From NCBI RefSeq assembly GCF_000702945.1, contig NZ_JNLE01000003.1:4449501-4513500 (forward strand): DNA of 64,000 bases, read 5' to 3'. The notes under the pieces were generated by a model. It was not told the DNA's origin. It did no database searches and was given only the letters and a program-made list of their open reading frames with translations. Position numbers and translations under genes: made by a program. This DNA comes from Clostridium sp. KNHs205. Lineage in GTDB: Bacteria; Bacillota; Clostridia; Lachnospirales; Lachnospiraceae. This document shows, one piece after another, positions 1-8,358 of the stretch (position 1 is the first letter of the stretch; each line of letters opens with the position of its first letter).

Positions 1-762
1 CAGCACAGGTTTATTCAGTTTCCTCCAGGATACAGGATCTAATAAGTCTGAATCTGCATCTGCATAAAGCATCCCCACACAATAACATTCTCCTGTAGCA
101 CTGGAAGAAAAGGTAAGGAAAATCCGGTTATCGCGTTTTAATACCGCCGGGCCTTCGTCTACCCAGTAACCCACCCTTTCCCAACTGTAATCCGGGGTTG
201 TTAAGAGCACCTGAACCGTTTTTAATTTCCAGGGTGTTTCTAATTCAGCGATATAAAGATTGGATATCATCTTGCCAACACCTACTTTTTCAGCCCAGAC
301 ATAATAATTCCTGCCGTTGTTTTCAAATACCGTTGCATCCAGGGAAAAGGAACGGAAGGAGAACTCATCCTCATCGGCACACTGCATCGGACCAAGTTCC
401 TCCCAGCTGCCAGTCGCAGGATCAGCCTCTTTACAGGTCAGTACATAGGGTCTGATACGCCAGATATCCTCTTTCTCACCGGCTGCAAAATAGATGTACC
501 AGTTACCGTCTATGTAATGAAGCTCCGGTGCCCATATATGGTAGCTCATCAGACCGCTTTCATGTTTGTTCCATATTACATGCTCCTCAGCTGCTGCAAG
601 TCCTTTCAGTTCCTTGGCTTTGCGAAGTATAATCTTATCATAGGCAGGTACAGAAGCAGTGAAGTAATAATACCCATCACTATGCAGATATACATAAGGA
701 TCAGCCCTCTCTGTTATTAAGGGTTTGTTATAATAGGTTTCTTTAAAATTATCTCTGTTCAT
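1..762 (-). CDS. GH43-family glycosidase, 3' end beyond the window
   Basis: The frame is open from an ATG at 760-762 to the window edge, giving the first 254 residues of a larger protein. A Shine-Dalgarno (GAGAGGG) lies 6 nt upstream. The sequence fits a five-bladed beta-propeller of family GH43 (arabinofuranosidase/xylosidase type): early RADPYVY carries the likely catalytic base Asp, SLDATVFE the pKa-modulating Asp, and WVDEGPAVLKR the likely acid Glu; the blade motif SYHIWAPELHYIDGNWYIYF is typical. No signal peptide is visible, so the enzyme is probably cytoplasmic and acts on imported arabino- or xylo-oligosaccharides. The exact substrate cannot be read from this fragment. Confidence 0.85.
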   Translation of the reverse strand, partial: MNRDNFKETYYNKPLITERADPYVYLHSDGYYYFTASVPAYDKIILRKAKELKGLAAAEEHVIWNKHESGLMSYHIWAPELHYIDGNWYIYFAAGEKEDIWRIRPYVLTCKEADPATGSWEELGPMQCADEDEFSFRSFSLDATVFENNGRNYYVWAEKVGVGKMISNLYIAELETPWKLKTVQVLLTTPDYSWERVGYWVDEGPAVLKRDNRIFLTFSSSATGECYCVGMLYADADSDLLDPVSWRKLNKPVL

Positions 763-1018
763 AAATTCCCTCTCATTCTGTTGCAAAATAACAATTAAAA
801 TAATTCTTCTGCATAACATTTGTATAATATTAAAATATTTTATAAATTTCTAAACATATTAAAATAATAGCTTATACCCATGTTAATTGTCAACTGGTTT
901 TAATTATCTATAACGGACATATTGCTTTCAGTTAGTATAAGAGCAATCCAGGAAAAAAGCTTATAATTAAAATTGAACCAATAAAAGAAGCCCTCTGAGC
1001 TTCCACCATACAACGTCC

Positions 1019-1102
1019 AAAAGACAGGATATCGATTTCCCATGCTAAAACCGTACAATAAATCGTACCCAATTAGCACATCTAATCGATAACCTGTCTT
1101 TT
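1019..1102 (-). terminator. Long stem-loop downstream of the MFS gene
   Basis: AAAAGACAGG at 1019-1028 pairs with CCTGTCTTTT at 1093-1102, and ATCGAT segments just inside extend the stem. On the minus strand the structure begins about 50 nt after the MFS stop codon and ends in TTTT, so it may be the terminator of that gene. The rest of 763-1155 is AT-rich and shows no gene. Confidence 0.5.
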
Positions 1103-1155
1103 ACCCAGTCATTACAGAAATATCAAAGGACTTCTTCCAGTCTTTTATTGAGTGC

Positions 1156-2364
1156 CTAACAACCCTTCTCTAACTTATTTTTCGATATGTAAAAATATAA
1201 TACAAAAAAACAGCCCATAACAGCAATTCCAGCCAATAAGAAATATGCAGCCCGTATATTATATCTGGAAGCCACATCCCCCGTTAGAATAGGAAAAAGT
1301 GTCATACCTATAGCATAAAATGCCTGAAAGAATCCCATAGCAGTTGATTTTTTCTCCTTTGGCACCTCTTTCATGGCTTCTGAGGTTGCAAAGGAAAAAA
1401 GAATTCCCGTAGACATACCAGGTAATATCTGAAGCAGGAAAATAACAGGAACAGAATTTACGCTTGGTACCAGGATACAGTACAACGCTATTATTATCAA
1501 CACCAAAGGTATCCAAAACCTTGGTCCTCTCTTAACACAGCACTTAGAGGAGGCAAATCCCGAGAATCCTACAGCAGATATCATATAGACAATGGAAGCC
1601 AGTCCTATCTTAGCTCCTGTTGCTCCTAAATCTTTCAATATCTGGGAAGTGAAAGACATAGTCGTTGACAATTGAATTCCTTGCTGGATCAGAGCAATAA
1701 ATGCAAACATCCAAATCCGTTTATTCAAACATATCTTTACCAAATTACCCACAGCTATTGTTTCATGCTTTTCCTTTGGTTCCTTAATCATCAGTCCCAG
1801 ACAAAATGCAAGGCCACCTGCTGCAAAACTTAATATACAGATCATTTGCATACCCAGCCAGTCATAGAGCACCGTACTGGTGACAAATCCAAGAAGAATA
1901 CCAACATTATTAAAGAGAATAATACGGCTGGTTGCAGTCTGCTGCTGATTATCTACATAGCAATTGGTATAGAATACCATAAAAGAGATCCACATGGAGG
2001 AAGCAAGACCGGATAAAAGGTTTGCCGCCAGAAATCCTGCGCCACCAGGCCAAAAAATTCTTATAAGGGAAGCCATTCCTGCTGCCAATGCACCTGTCAC
2101 AATAAACAGCTTATGCCGTCCTGCCGAATCAGCCATTAACCCTACCGGAAAACGAAGCAGCAATTGTGATATTCCATATGCGCCTATTACTACACCCACA
2201 AAACTGCTTGTAACTCCATAAGCCGTTAAATACATGGTCTGATATGGCATGTAGACATATTGTGCAAACCAGAATAACGATACCATTGCCAGGAATATTA
2301 TTTCCTGAGATTTTGAGATTTTCTTCACCTTATAGCTCCAATCCGTCCACTTTTTAACGAACAT
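1156..2364 (-). CDS. MFS transporter
   Basis: A 402-residue protein with about twelve hydrophobic segments, as in the major facilitator superfamily. The loop between helices 2 and 3 reads GLMADSAGRHKLF, matching the MFS signature GxxxDxxGRR/K, and a second related loop (ASSKCCVKRGPRFWIP) follows the central loop. The substrate is unknown; neighbours suggest a sugar or sugar-derived compound, but that is weak inference. No strong Shine-Dalgarno precedes the ATG, so the start is uncertain by a few codons. It follows the bglG gene on the same strand after a hairpin region, so it may be a separate unit. Confidence 0.8.
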   Translation of the reverse strand: MFVKKWTDWSYKVKKISKSQEIIFLAMVSLFWFAQYVYMPYQTMYLTAYGVTSSFVGVVIGAYGISQLLLRFPVGLMADSAGRHKLFIVTGALAAGMASLIRIFWPGGAGFLAANLLSGLASSMWISFMVFYTNCYVDNQQQTATSRIILFNNVGILLGFVTSTVLYDWLGMQMICILSFAAGGLAFCLGLMIKEPKEKHETIAVGNLVKICLNKRIWMFAFIALIQQGIQLSTTMSFTSQILKDLGATGAKIGLASIVYMISAVGFSGFASSKCCVKRGPRFWIPLVLIIIALYCILVPSVNSVPVIFLLQILPGMSTGILFSFATSEAMKEVPKEKKSTAMGFFQAFYAIGMTLFPILTGDVASRYNIRAAYFLLAGIAVMGCFFVLYFYISKNKLEKGC

Positions 2365-2382
2365 TTATTTCAAGATATTAAA

Positions 2383-2420
2383 AGTTTATCATATAAACTC
2401 TTATTTGTCCGCTTTAGCGG
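2383..2420 (-). terminator. Two hairpins after bglG
   Basis: On the minus strand, right after the bglG stop, CCGCTTTAGCGG (2409-2420) forms a small hairpin, followed by AGTTTAT-CAT-ATAAACT (2383-2399) and then TTTTAATAT. Together they probably end the bgl operon transcript. The U-tract is short, so this is a moderate call. Confidence 0.45.
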
Positions 2421-2421
2421 G

Positions 2422-3291
2422 CTAAATTTCAGTTGTACCTCCTCTTTTTTGATTGTACTCTCCCAATACCCTGTGAATATGTATTGTAAGATACAATTCT
2501 TCTGTAGCCGTCAGGGCTGTCTGGAATCTCTCCTGAATATATTTTCCAACCTTCTTCACACAGGCATATTCCTTTTTGCAATTGGATATTATTTGATTAT
2601 ACAAAAGGTCATTTGCTTCCTCCGGCATCTGGCAGTCTGTAAGCAGCCTCTGGGCGAAAAGTCTCAAATGTGTCGTAAATCTGGAATATGCAATGCTGTC
2701 TTCATCATAGCAAAGTATAAAATTATATTTCACAATATCCAGAATGTCCTTCAGGGTTTCTGTTATAATACGATTGTTGGCATTATAAGGATTATTGTGC
2801 TGTGCATTGATAAAATGAAATGCTATGTTTCCAGCTTCATCAACAGGAAGTTCCAGTTTCAGCTTTTCATTTATCAGCTGTAACGCAAATATACCCACCT
2901 GATATTCATTGGGACTGAATTTCTTCATTTCAGAAAGATAGAAATTCTCCAGAATGATACCCTTCTCCATTCTTTTCACTACAAAGGATAAATGATCCGT
3001 CAAAGACAGATAGATATGTTCCATTAATTCCATCTGATAATTATCTACTGCATAATCAATAATTGTCTTTGCCAGTTCAAAAAAAGTACTGTCAATCTCT
3101 GAAGCCAGACGCATTACATTTTTTGAAGTTTCTCTGTCTTTCATAACAAAGACCTTTTCTATTTCATCCTTTTTCAGCTGATAACCTATGGCTTTGTTAA
3201 ACCCAATACCTTTGCCCATCAGAATAATTTCATGACCTACATCATCCAGCGCAAGTATTAATGAATTATTCAATACCTTTATAACACGCAT
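2422..3291 (-). CDS. licT: LicT/BglG-family transcription antiterminator
   Basis: Encodes an RNA-binding antiterminator of 289 residues. The N-terminal ~60 residues (MRVIKVLNNSLILALD...GKGIGFNK) form the CAT RNA-binding domain, followed by two PRD domains with the conserved histidines, for example LTDHLSFV in PRD1 and HIHRVL near the end. In this family the PTS phosphorylates the PRDs, and the active dimer binds a RAT hairpin to block a terminator. A matching RAT/terminator lies upstream of the PTS gene at 6.9 kb, so this protein very likely controls its own operon. An ATG with a GGGTG site 5 nt upstream and the family-typical N-terminus set the start at 3291 rather than 3303. Confidence 0.92.
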   Translation of the reverse strand: MRVIKVLNNSLILALDDVGHEIILMGKGIGFNKAIGYQLKKDEIEKVFVMKDRETSKNVMRLASEIDSTFFELAKTIIDYAVDNYQMELMEHIYLSLTDHLSFVVKRMEKGIILENFYLSEMKKFSPNEYQVGIFALQLINEKLKLELPVDEAGNIAFHFINAQHNNPYNANNRIITETLKDILDIVKYNFILCYDEDSIAYSRFTTHLRLFAQRLLTDCQMPEEANDLLYNQIISNCKKEYACVKKVGKYIQERFQTALTATEELYLTIHIHRVLGEYNQKRGGTTEI

Positions 3292-3315
3292 TTCTACACC
3301 CATGCTTTCTGTTCT

Positions 3316-4731
3316 TTACAGCACTTCCCCATTCATCTCTATGACTTGTTTATACCAATGGAAACTGTCTTTCTTTATACGCTTTAAGTCTTTGATATCC
3401 TGGTCATTTCTATCCACATAAATAAAACCATAGCGTTTCTTAAATCCTTGATGTGAGCTTAGCAGATCCATCACTGACCAGGGAGAATATCCAAGCATTT
3501 CAACACCGTCTTCAATGGCAAGAGCACATGCCTTAACATGATCCCTAAGGTATGATATACGGTAGTCATCATGTACCTTACCATCTTCTGTCAGGGTATC
3601 AGCTGCTCCCAGGCCGTTCTCTGTTACAATTAAGGGCAGTCTATAACGTCCGTAATATTCATTTAAAACGATCCTGAGTCCCATAGGATCTATCTGAGCA
3701 CCGTACTCACTGGCAAGGAGGTTCGTATTTTTCTCATCCCTGAAGTATCCATACTGATCAAAATCCACTTCATTTGTCCGGCAGATTCTGCTTCCAATTG
3801 GGTTTTCATCATCAACAGGTAGATATCTGGCACATAAGGTTCTATAGTAGTTAAGTGCTATATAATCCATCTTTCCGCTTTTCAGAATTTCTTTATCCCC
3901 TTCTTCCATAAACGGGATAATATTTCTTTCTTTTAAATAACGCATATAGTATCCAGGATACTCTCCTGTGAAGTGAATATCAAGACAATAATTTGTCTTA
4001 AAGTAGTCATTCATTCTGGCAGCCCAGACATCTTCCGGTTTATTGCTGTAAGGATAAGTACAGGTAGAGGATACTGCCGGCCCTATCTTACCCTCAGAAA
4101 CAATCTGATGGCAGGCTTTTACTGCCAGAGCATGCGCCAGGAACATATGGTAATCCATCTGTGCTCTCATTTTATCTGCTTTATAGGCATCCGTTTCATA
4201 GATATTCATACGTTCATCAACACGAATCATCAAATTCTGTTCGTTATGCACCTGCCAGTACTTCACCCTGTCACCGAAAGCTTCAAAGCATACACGGGTA
4301 TATCGTTCAAACGCAAATACACAGTCTCTGGATTCCCAGCCATTGTATTTTTCCACCAGAGCATAAGGAAGGTCAAAATGATACAGCGTAACAAAAGGCA
4401 TAATATCATTTTCCAGAAGAAAATCAATAACCTGATTATAGAACTCCAGACCTTTGGGATTGACCCCGCCATCTCCATCGGGTATGATTCTTGCCCAGGA
4501 GATAGAAAAACGATAGATTTTAAGTCCAAGTTCTTTCATTAGTAAAATATCTTCTCTCCAATGATGATAAAAGTCACTGGCTACTTTACTGTCTGCCTGA
4601 ATATGGGAACGCTTAAAGGAATTATAGTCTGCTACTGTCTTTCCTTTGCCGTCTTCCTCCCATCCGCCTTCAATCTGAAAGGCAGAAGAGGATGCCCCCC
4701 ATAAGAAATTATCCGGGAATTGTTTATTCAT
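3316..4731 (-). CDS. bglA: 6-phospho-beta-glucosidase (GH1)
   Basis: A 471-residue glycoside hydrolase family 1 enzyme that cleaves the phosphorylated beta-glucosides delivered by the PTS encoded upstream. The N-terminus FPDNFLWGASSSAFQIEG is the family signature. The acid/base Glu is in VHNEQN (where NEP or NEI is more usual) and the nucleophile in VTENG; the C-terminal SPWSVMDLLSSHQGFKKRYG is typical of the 6-phospho subgroup. It lies 24 nt before licT. I place the start at the internal ATG (4731), because family members begin here; an upstream ATG at 4776 would read through a repeat hairpin. Neither start has a convincing Shine-Dalgarno, which is odd. Confidence 0.92.
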   Translation of the reverse strand: MNKQFPDNFLWGASSSAFQIEGGWEEDGKGKTVADYNSFKRSHIQADSKVASDFYHHWREDILLMKELGLKIYRFSISWARIIPDGDGGVNPKGLEFYNQVIDFLLENDIMPFVTLYHFDLPYALVEKYNGWESRDCVFAFERYTRVCFEAFGDRVKYWQVHNEQNLMIRVDERMNIYETDAYKADKMRAQMDYHMFLAHALAVKACHQIVSEGKIGPAVSSTCTYPYSNKPEDVWAARMNDYFKTNYCLDIHFTGEYPGYYMRYLKERNIIPFMEEGDKEILKSGKMDYIALNYYRTLCARYLPVDDENPIGSRICRTNEVDFDQYGYFRDEKNTNLLASEYGAQIDPMGLRIVLNEYYGRYRLPLIVTENGLGAADTLTEDGKVHDDYRISYLRDHVKACALAIEDGVEMLGYSPWSVMDLLSSHQGFKKRYGFIYVDRNDQDIKDLKRIKKDSFHWYKQVIEMNGEVL

Positions 4732-4744
4732 ATTGTATACCATT

Positions 4745-4840
4745 TTGCATCGCAGGTTTCCCTGCGATACTGCCATTTAAAAAGAGTGAAAGAATCTTAT
4801 TTCGGCACCTTTCTTAATCGTATTTTCTTTTACTCATAGT
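4745..4840 (-). repeat. Dispersed structured repeat, copy A (before bglA)
   Basis: This segment is alignable with 34196-34296 and 37800-37896. Shared blocks, read on the plus strand, are a small hairpin (CGCAGG...CCTGCG), then GATACTGCCA, then GAGTGAAAGAATCT, a GGCA block, and a TATTTTCTTT(C/T)ACTC block. GAGTGAAAGAA and TTCTTT-ACTC are inverted copies, with a mismatch in this copy. The proximal hairpin ends 14 nt upstream of the bglA ATG. It is intra-operonic, between bglP and bglA. Confidence 0.8.
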
Positions 4841-4861
4841 ATAGTTGAACTTTCGTTTTTT

Positions 4862-4909
4862 CTCTTCCAGACTTAAAAAGAACTGTCCTGGTGTCTTTGT
4901 CTGGAAGAG
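4862..4909 (-). repeat. Intergenic stem-loop between bglP and bglA
   Basis: CTCTTCCAGAC (4862-4872) and GTCTGGAAGAG (4899-4909) form a perfect 11-bp stem with a 26-nt loop, starting about 40 nt after bglP. There is no U-tract on the minus strand, so it is more likely an mRNA processing or stabilising structure than a terminator. Confidence 0.6.
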
Positions 4910-4948
4910 AGAAGAAACATAACATGCAATATGACATCTTTATTTATA

Positions 4949-6826
4949 CTAATTGCCAAGGCTTATGACATCTTTATTTATATTTGCATGTTCTGCTTCC
5001 ATACCGGAAACAAAGGAATACTCATCCGTATTACTTACGATAACCGGAACAATTGTGTCAAAGCCTGCTTCTTTTAACTTATTAATATCAAAAGATATTA
5101 GTTTTGTACCTTTACTTACATGAGCTCCTTCTTCCACGTGCTTCTTAAAATACCTGCCTTCCAGATTCACGGTATCAATACCCACATGTATTATCAATTC
5201 TGCCCCACTGTCTAATTTTAATCCCAGTGCATGCAAAGTAGGGTAAACCATTAAAACAGTACAGTCAGCAGGTGCCACTACTTCACCTTTTTCCGGGATG
5301 ATTGCAATTCCTTTTCCCAGGGCTTCTGAAGAGAAAACCTCATCATTTACAGCAGCTAAAGAAACCGCTTTGCCTTCTACAGGAGAAGCAATAGCAATAT
5401 CTGCGTGTTTAGCTGCAACGGAATCAACAGCAATTACTTTTTCTTTTTTTGATTTACTCACTGTTCCTATATCTTCAAAACCTACCAGGTAAGTCAAGAT
5501 TGCTGCACCAAAAAAGGCTACTCCGATGCCCACTAAATAAAATAAGAATTTGGTAAGACCAAATGCTGCATAGGTTGCTAAGGTCATAACACCATTATTG
5601 GCAAAGGCATCACCGTAAACGCCTCCGGCGCCCATTATGGCACCACCGATGGCACCGCATATGATAGCGCAAACCATTGGTCTCTTTAATCTTAAATTAC
5701 AGCCGTAAATAGCAGGCTCTGTAATACCGCAAAGTACCGCTGAAATCGTGGATGACGCAGCAACTGTTTTAAGGTTTTTGTCTCTTGATTTAAGCATTAC
5801 TCCTAAAGCTGCTCCACCTTGTGAGAAATTGGCGGCACCGGCAAAAGCCAGAAGGTTCTGGTGTCCATATTGAGCAACATCGTTGATACCGATAGGAAGT
5901 AAAGCTCTATGAGCACCAAAGACAACGAATACACACCACATACCGCCAATAAAAGCTCCGCATAAAATGGGGCTGATATCCATCATTCCTGTGTACAGGA
6001 AATTTATAGCATTACCAATGTAGATACCAATAGGTCCAAATACCATAAAGGTTGCCGGAACCATAACAAATAATGATATTCCCGGAACCAGAATGATCTT
6101 AAGCACCTCCGGTATCACTTTCTCCAGGAATTTCTGTATATAAGATAAAATAAATACACCGATTATAATTGGTATAACAGAGGAGGCGTAGTTGGCTTTC
6201 GTAATTTCAATACCAAACATGCTGACTGCCGCTTCTCCGGTCATAAGTGCCACAATAGCCGGGTAACACATCGTTCCACCAAGAGCCATTGCAATAAACT
6301 CATTTGCTTTAAAGACTTTAGCACAGCTATAAGCAAGGATTAAGGGCATAAAATAAAAAATAGCATCCGTTGCACCAAGTAACAGTATATAAGTCTGGTT
6401 TGTCGTAATGTCACCGCCATTATTTGCAATAATGATCTTGGCAATTGTAAGAAAACCCTTCATCAAACCGGAAGCTGCAATAGCCGGAACCATAGGAGTA
6501 AACATATTGGAAACCGCAATTAACAATCTGTTCCAAATGTTTCCCTTAGTCTGAGCAGAGTTATCACTGTCGCCTTCTTCCAGGGATACCATAGGAATCA
6601 TTGCATCAAATACTTTTGTTACTTTTGCTCCCAACACCACCTGAAATTGTCCGCCGCTTTCTACTACGGAGATAACACCTTCCAAATGTTCAATAATTTC
6701 TTTATTAGCCTTTTTAGAATCCTTTAACACAAATCTTAATCTGGTAAAGCAATGGGTCAGGTCCTTAACATTGGAGGAACCTCCCACATTGTCCAGAATA
6801 TCTTTTGCTATTCTATTGTAATCCAT
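4949..6826 (-). CDS. bglP: PTS beta-glucoside transporter, EIIBCA fusion
   Basis: A 625-residue membrane permease that imports and phosphorylates beta-glucosides. The domain order is EIIB (about 1-85, with the phosphocysteine in LTHCFTRLRFVL), a multi-helix EIIC (about 100-445, including GITEPAIYG), and EIIA at the C-terminus (about 475-620, with the active His in ELIIHVGIDTVNL). The ATG at 6824-6826 has AAAGGA 8 nt upstream and fits the family N-terminus MDYNRIAKDIL. It is the first gene of the bglP-bglA-licT operon and follows a RAT/terminator leader. Confidence 0.95.
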   Translation of the reverse strand: MDYNRIAKDILDNVGGSSNVKDLTHCFTRLRFVLKDSKKANKEIIEHLEGVISVVESGGQFQVVLGAKVTKVFDAMIPMVSLEEGDSDNSAQTKGNIWNRLLIAVSNMFTPMVPAIAASGLMKGFLTIAKIIIANNGGDITTNQTYILLLGATDAIFYFMPLILAYSCAKVFKANEFIAMALGGTMCYPAIVALMTGEAAVSMFGIEITKANYASSVIPIIIGVFILSYIQKFLEKVIPEVLKIILVPGISLFVMVPATFMVFGPIGIYIGNAINFLYTGMMDISPILCGAFIGGMWCVFVVFGAHRALLPIGINDVAQYGHQNLLAFAGAANFSQGGAALGVMLKSRDKNLKTVAASSTISAVLCGITEPAIYGCNLRLKRPMVCAIICGAIGGAIMGAGGVYGDAFANNGVMTLATYAAFGLTKFLFYLVGIGVAFFGAAILTYLVGFEDIGTVSKSKKEKVIAVDSVAAKHADIAIASPVEGKAVSLAAVNDEVFSSEALGKGIAIIPEKGEVVAPADCTVLMVYPTLHALGLKLDSGAELIIHVGIDTVNLEGRYFKKHVEEGAHVSKGTKLISFDINKLKEAGFDTIVPVIVSNTDEYSFVSGMEAEHANINKDVISLGN

Positions 6827-6888
6827 AAGTTTTCCTTTCATAGGTAAATTCTTATTTCGCTAATGGCCGGTTAGAGAAATAAACGCAC

Positions 6889-6960
6889 AAAAAAAGATCC
6901 AAATGAAGTATGAGTATAAATGGATAGACTACTATCCATTCTGCACTTCATTCCGATCTT
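6889..6960 (-). terminator. Conditional terminator in the bglP leader
   Basis: On the minus strand AAGATC..AATGAAGT (6945-6960 region) pairs with ACTTCATT..GATCTT (6896-6910 region), with an inner ATGGATAG/CTATCCAT hairpin, and then runs into seven T residues. The 5' arm overlaps the RAT sequence just upstream, so the two structures are mutually exclusive, as in LicT-controlled leaders. Confidence 0.9.
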
Positions 6961-6982
6961 GCCTGCACTACCAGTAACACGT
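6953..6982 (-). promoter_or_regulatory. RAT (ribonucleic antiterminator) site for LicT
   Basis: The minus strand reads TGTTACTG-GTAGT-GCAGGCAA, matching the RAT pattern of LicT/SacY-family targets (TGTTACTG, short loop, GCAGGCAA). Its 3' end shares GATC with the terminator stem. Binding by the LicT-like protein at 2422-3291 should prevent termination when beta-glucosides are present. Confidence 0.9.
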
Positions 6983-7012
6983 CGTTTTACTATTATGTTT
7001 TTGAACAAACTT

Positions 7013-7041
7013 ATATTATCATATTATTAGTTAATATGCAA
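7013..7041 (-). promoter_or_regulatory. Likely bglP promoter
   Basis: On the minus strand TTGCAT (7036-7041), a 17-nt spacer and TAATAT (7013-7018) form a reasonable sigma-A promoter about 30 nt upstream of the RAT. The rest of 7042-7200 shows no gene. Confidence 0.6.
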
Positions 7042-7200
7042 TAGAAATTTGTAGTTTTTTGCGATAAACCTATGAGTTTTATCATAGGACCAGTACGCAC
7101 AGAAAAAAGGTTGGATAAAAATCCTAAATTATATCTAAAAGATCAGAAGTTAACGCCTACTGATTTTGGTATCTTTAACCCATAAAATTATTTTTATAGT

Positions 7201-7233
7201 AAAAGCCCAGAGCTATACTTCAAGGCTCCGGGC
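7201..7233 (-). terminator. Terminator of the pdp-ymaF transcript
   Basis: GCCCAGAGC (7205-7213) and GCTCCGGGC (7225-7233) form a 9-bp stem with one G-U pair on the minus strand, followed by TTTT. It lies about 120 nt beyond the YmaF-like stop codon. Confidence 0.65.
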
Positions 7234-7353
7234 ATACCCTCTGCTGATATTATTATTTTATTCTTTCTGAACAACAAAATAGCAATCGATCTATATAAAA
7301 TGTAAGAACACATGTAAAAATTCACTCAAAGATTACCTGTCTTCAATATGCTC

Positions 7354-7701
7354 CTATAAAATGTCAGTGGGATTATTCATTAATGTAACCAGACGAAAGC
7401 CATGTCTGTGTCCATTCTCGTTAGAGGTATACCCTTCCAGGTAATGTACATGTCTGTCACCCATGGGTACAGCCCTATAAGTCTTTCCCTCAAAAGTGTG
7501 AAAATGTCCCTCTGCATTATCCGTATGAAAGGCAATTTCATGATAATGTTCACCATTAGCCGTATAAACAGCCTCACCGGTTACAAAAGAATATTTGTGA
7601 TAATGCTTATCTTCAGCCATCTTCACATAACCCTGCACTTCATGCACATGATTCTTATATTGCGAGACATTGCTATTCATTCTAAGTTTTATATAATGCA
7701 A
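7354..7701 (-). CDS. ymaF: YmaF-like histidine-rich protein
   Basis: A small soluble protein of about 115 residues rich in His pairs spaced through the whole length (NHVHEVQGY, KHYHKY, GEHYHE, GHFHTFEG, RHVHYLEGYT, GHRHGF). This repeated H-x-H pattern with short strands matches the YmaF family of Firmicutes, whose function is not known; metal binding is a fair guess from the histidines. AAGGAG at 7711-7716 lies 9 nt upstream of a TTG at 7701, the best start; the next ATG is at 7680. It is the third gene downstream of pdp and probably cotranscribed. Confidence 0.75.
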   Translation of the reverse strand: MHYIKLRMNSNVSQYKNHVHEVQGYVKMAEDKHYHKYSFVTGEAVYTANGEHYHEIAFHTDNAEGHFHTFEGKTYRAVPMGDRHVHYLEGYTSNENGHRHGFRLVTLMNNPTDIL

Positions 7702-7785
7702 GCTCTTCAACTCCTTAAGACACCATCCTGTATGCTTTTGTGCCTAAGAGTATCATATGCTTATTGTATAAAAAGGGTGCTAACC

Positions 7786-8337
7786 TTACCGAAGTCTCTT
7801 GTCTTCAAATCTGGCATGGGTCTTCAGACAGTAGATAAGATTGTTTATTCTATCTTCTATATCGCCGTCTTCTATAATACAATCCATAGAGATTGCCATA
7901 TGATTCACAATCCTGTCAGTAAGGTTCTTACGGCTTCCAACCAGAACATTCAGCTTCTCCTCATAGGTGTCAGCGTCAAGAAACGCAAGAAGAACAGGGC
8001 TCACAGCTTCATTATCCTCCTGCCTTGTCTTAATCTCTTCCATCTCTTTCACCTCATTGGACCGGGCTGTTGGTTCTGTATGGAATTTGGCAGCTGGCTG
8101 AGTGTATTCTGAAACAATCTTCTGTTCTGCTTCAGGCAGTTCTACAGAATAAGGAGTCATTTCCATAAGAAAGCTGCTTAGCTCTTTGGCATAAACCTTG
8201 TAGTCCCCTGTCAAATCCTGATACACCGCAATCTCCTTCTGGCTATCCTTATCAGTGGCAAGCAAAATAAATTGAAGTAGTTTCATATCTTTGTTAAAAA
8301 ATAACTGTCCGGCTGCGGGTCCCCTTTTGTCCTCCAT
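7786..8337 (-). CDS. Hypothetical protein with a DUF1653-like N-terminal part
   Basis: A soluble protein of 183 residues. Residues about 20-60 (LLQFILLATDKDSQKEIAVYQ, then GDYKVYAKELSSFLMEM) resemble the DUF1653 fold, in which VVYQxLxGDxKVxARPLxMF is typical. A charged linker (about 85-110) and a helical C-terminal half (about 110-183) do not match anything I know. AAAGGAG stands 8 nt upstream of the ATG. It starts 21 nt after pdp and is likely in its operon. Function unknown. Confidence 0.65.
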   Translation of the reverse strand: MEDKRGPAAGQLFFNKDMKLLQFILLATDKDSQKEIAVYQDLTGDYKVYAKELSSFLMEMTPYSVELPEAEQKIVSEYTQPAAKFHTEPTARSNEVKEMEEIKTRQEDNEAVSPVLLAFLDADTYEEKLNVLVGSRKNLTDRIVNHMAISMDCIIEDGDIEDRINNLIYCLKTHARFEDKRLR

Positions 8338-8358
8338 CTATGACTCTCCTTTTATCTA

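Noticed and set aside
4862-4909. Terminator between bglP and bglA
   Set aside because: The stem is strong but no U-tract follows on the coding strand, and bglA must be expressed with bglP.
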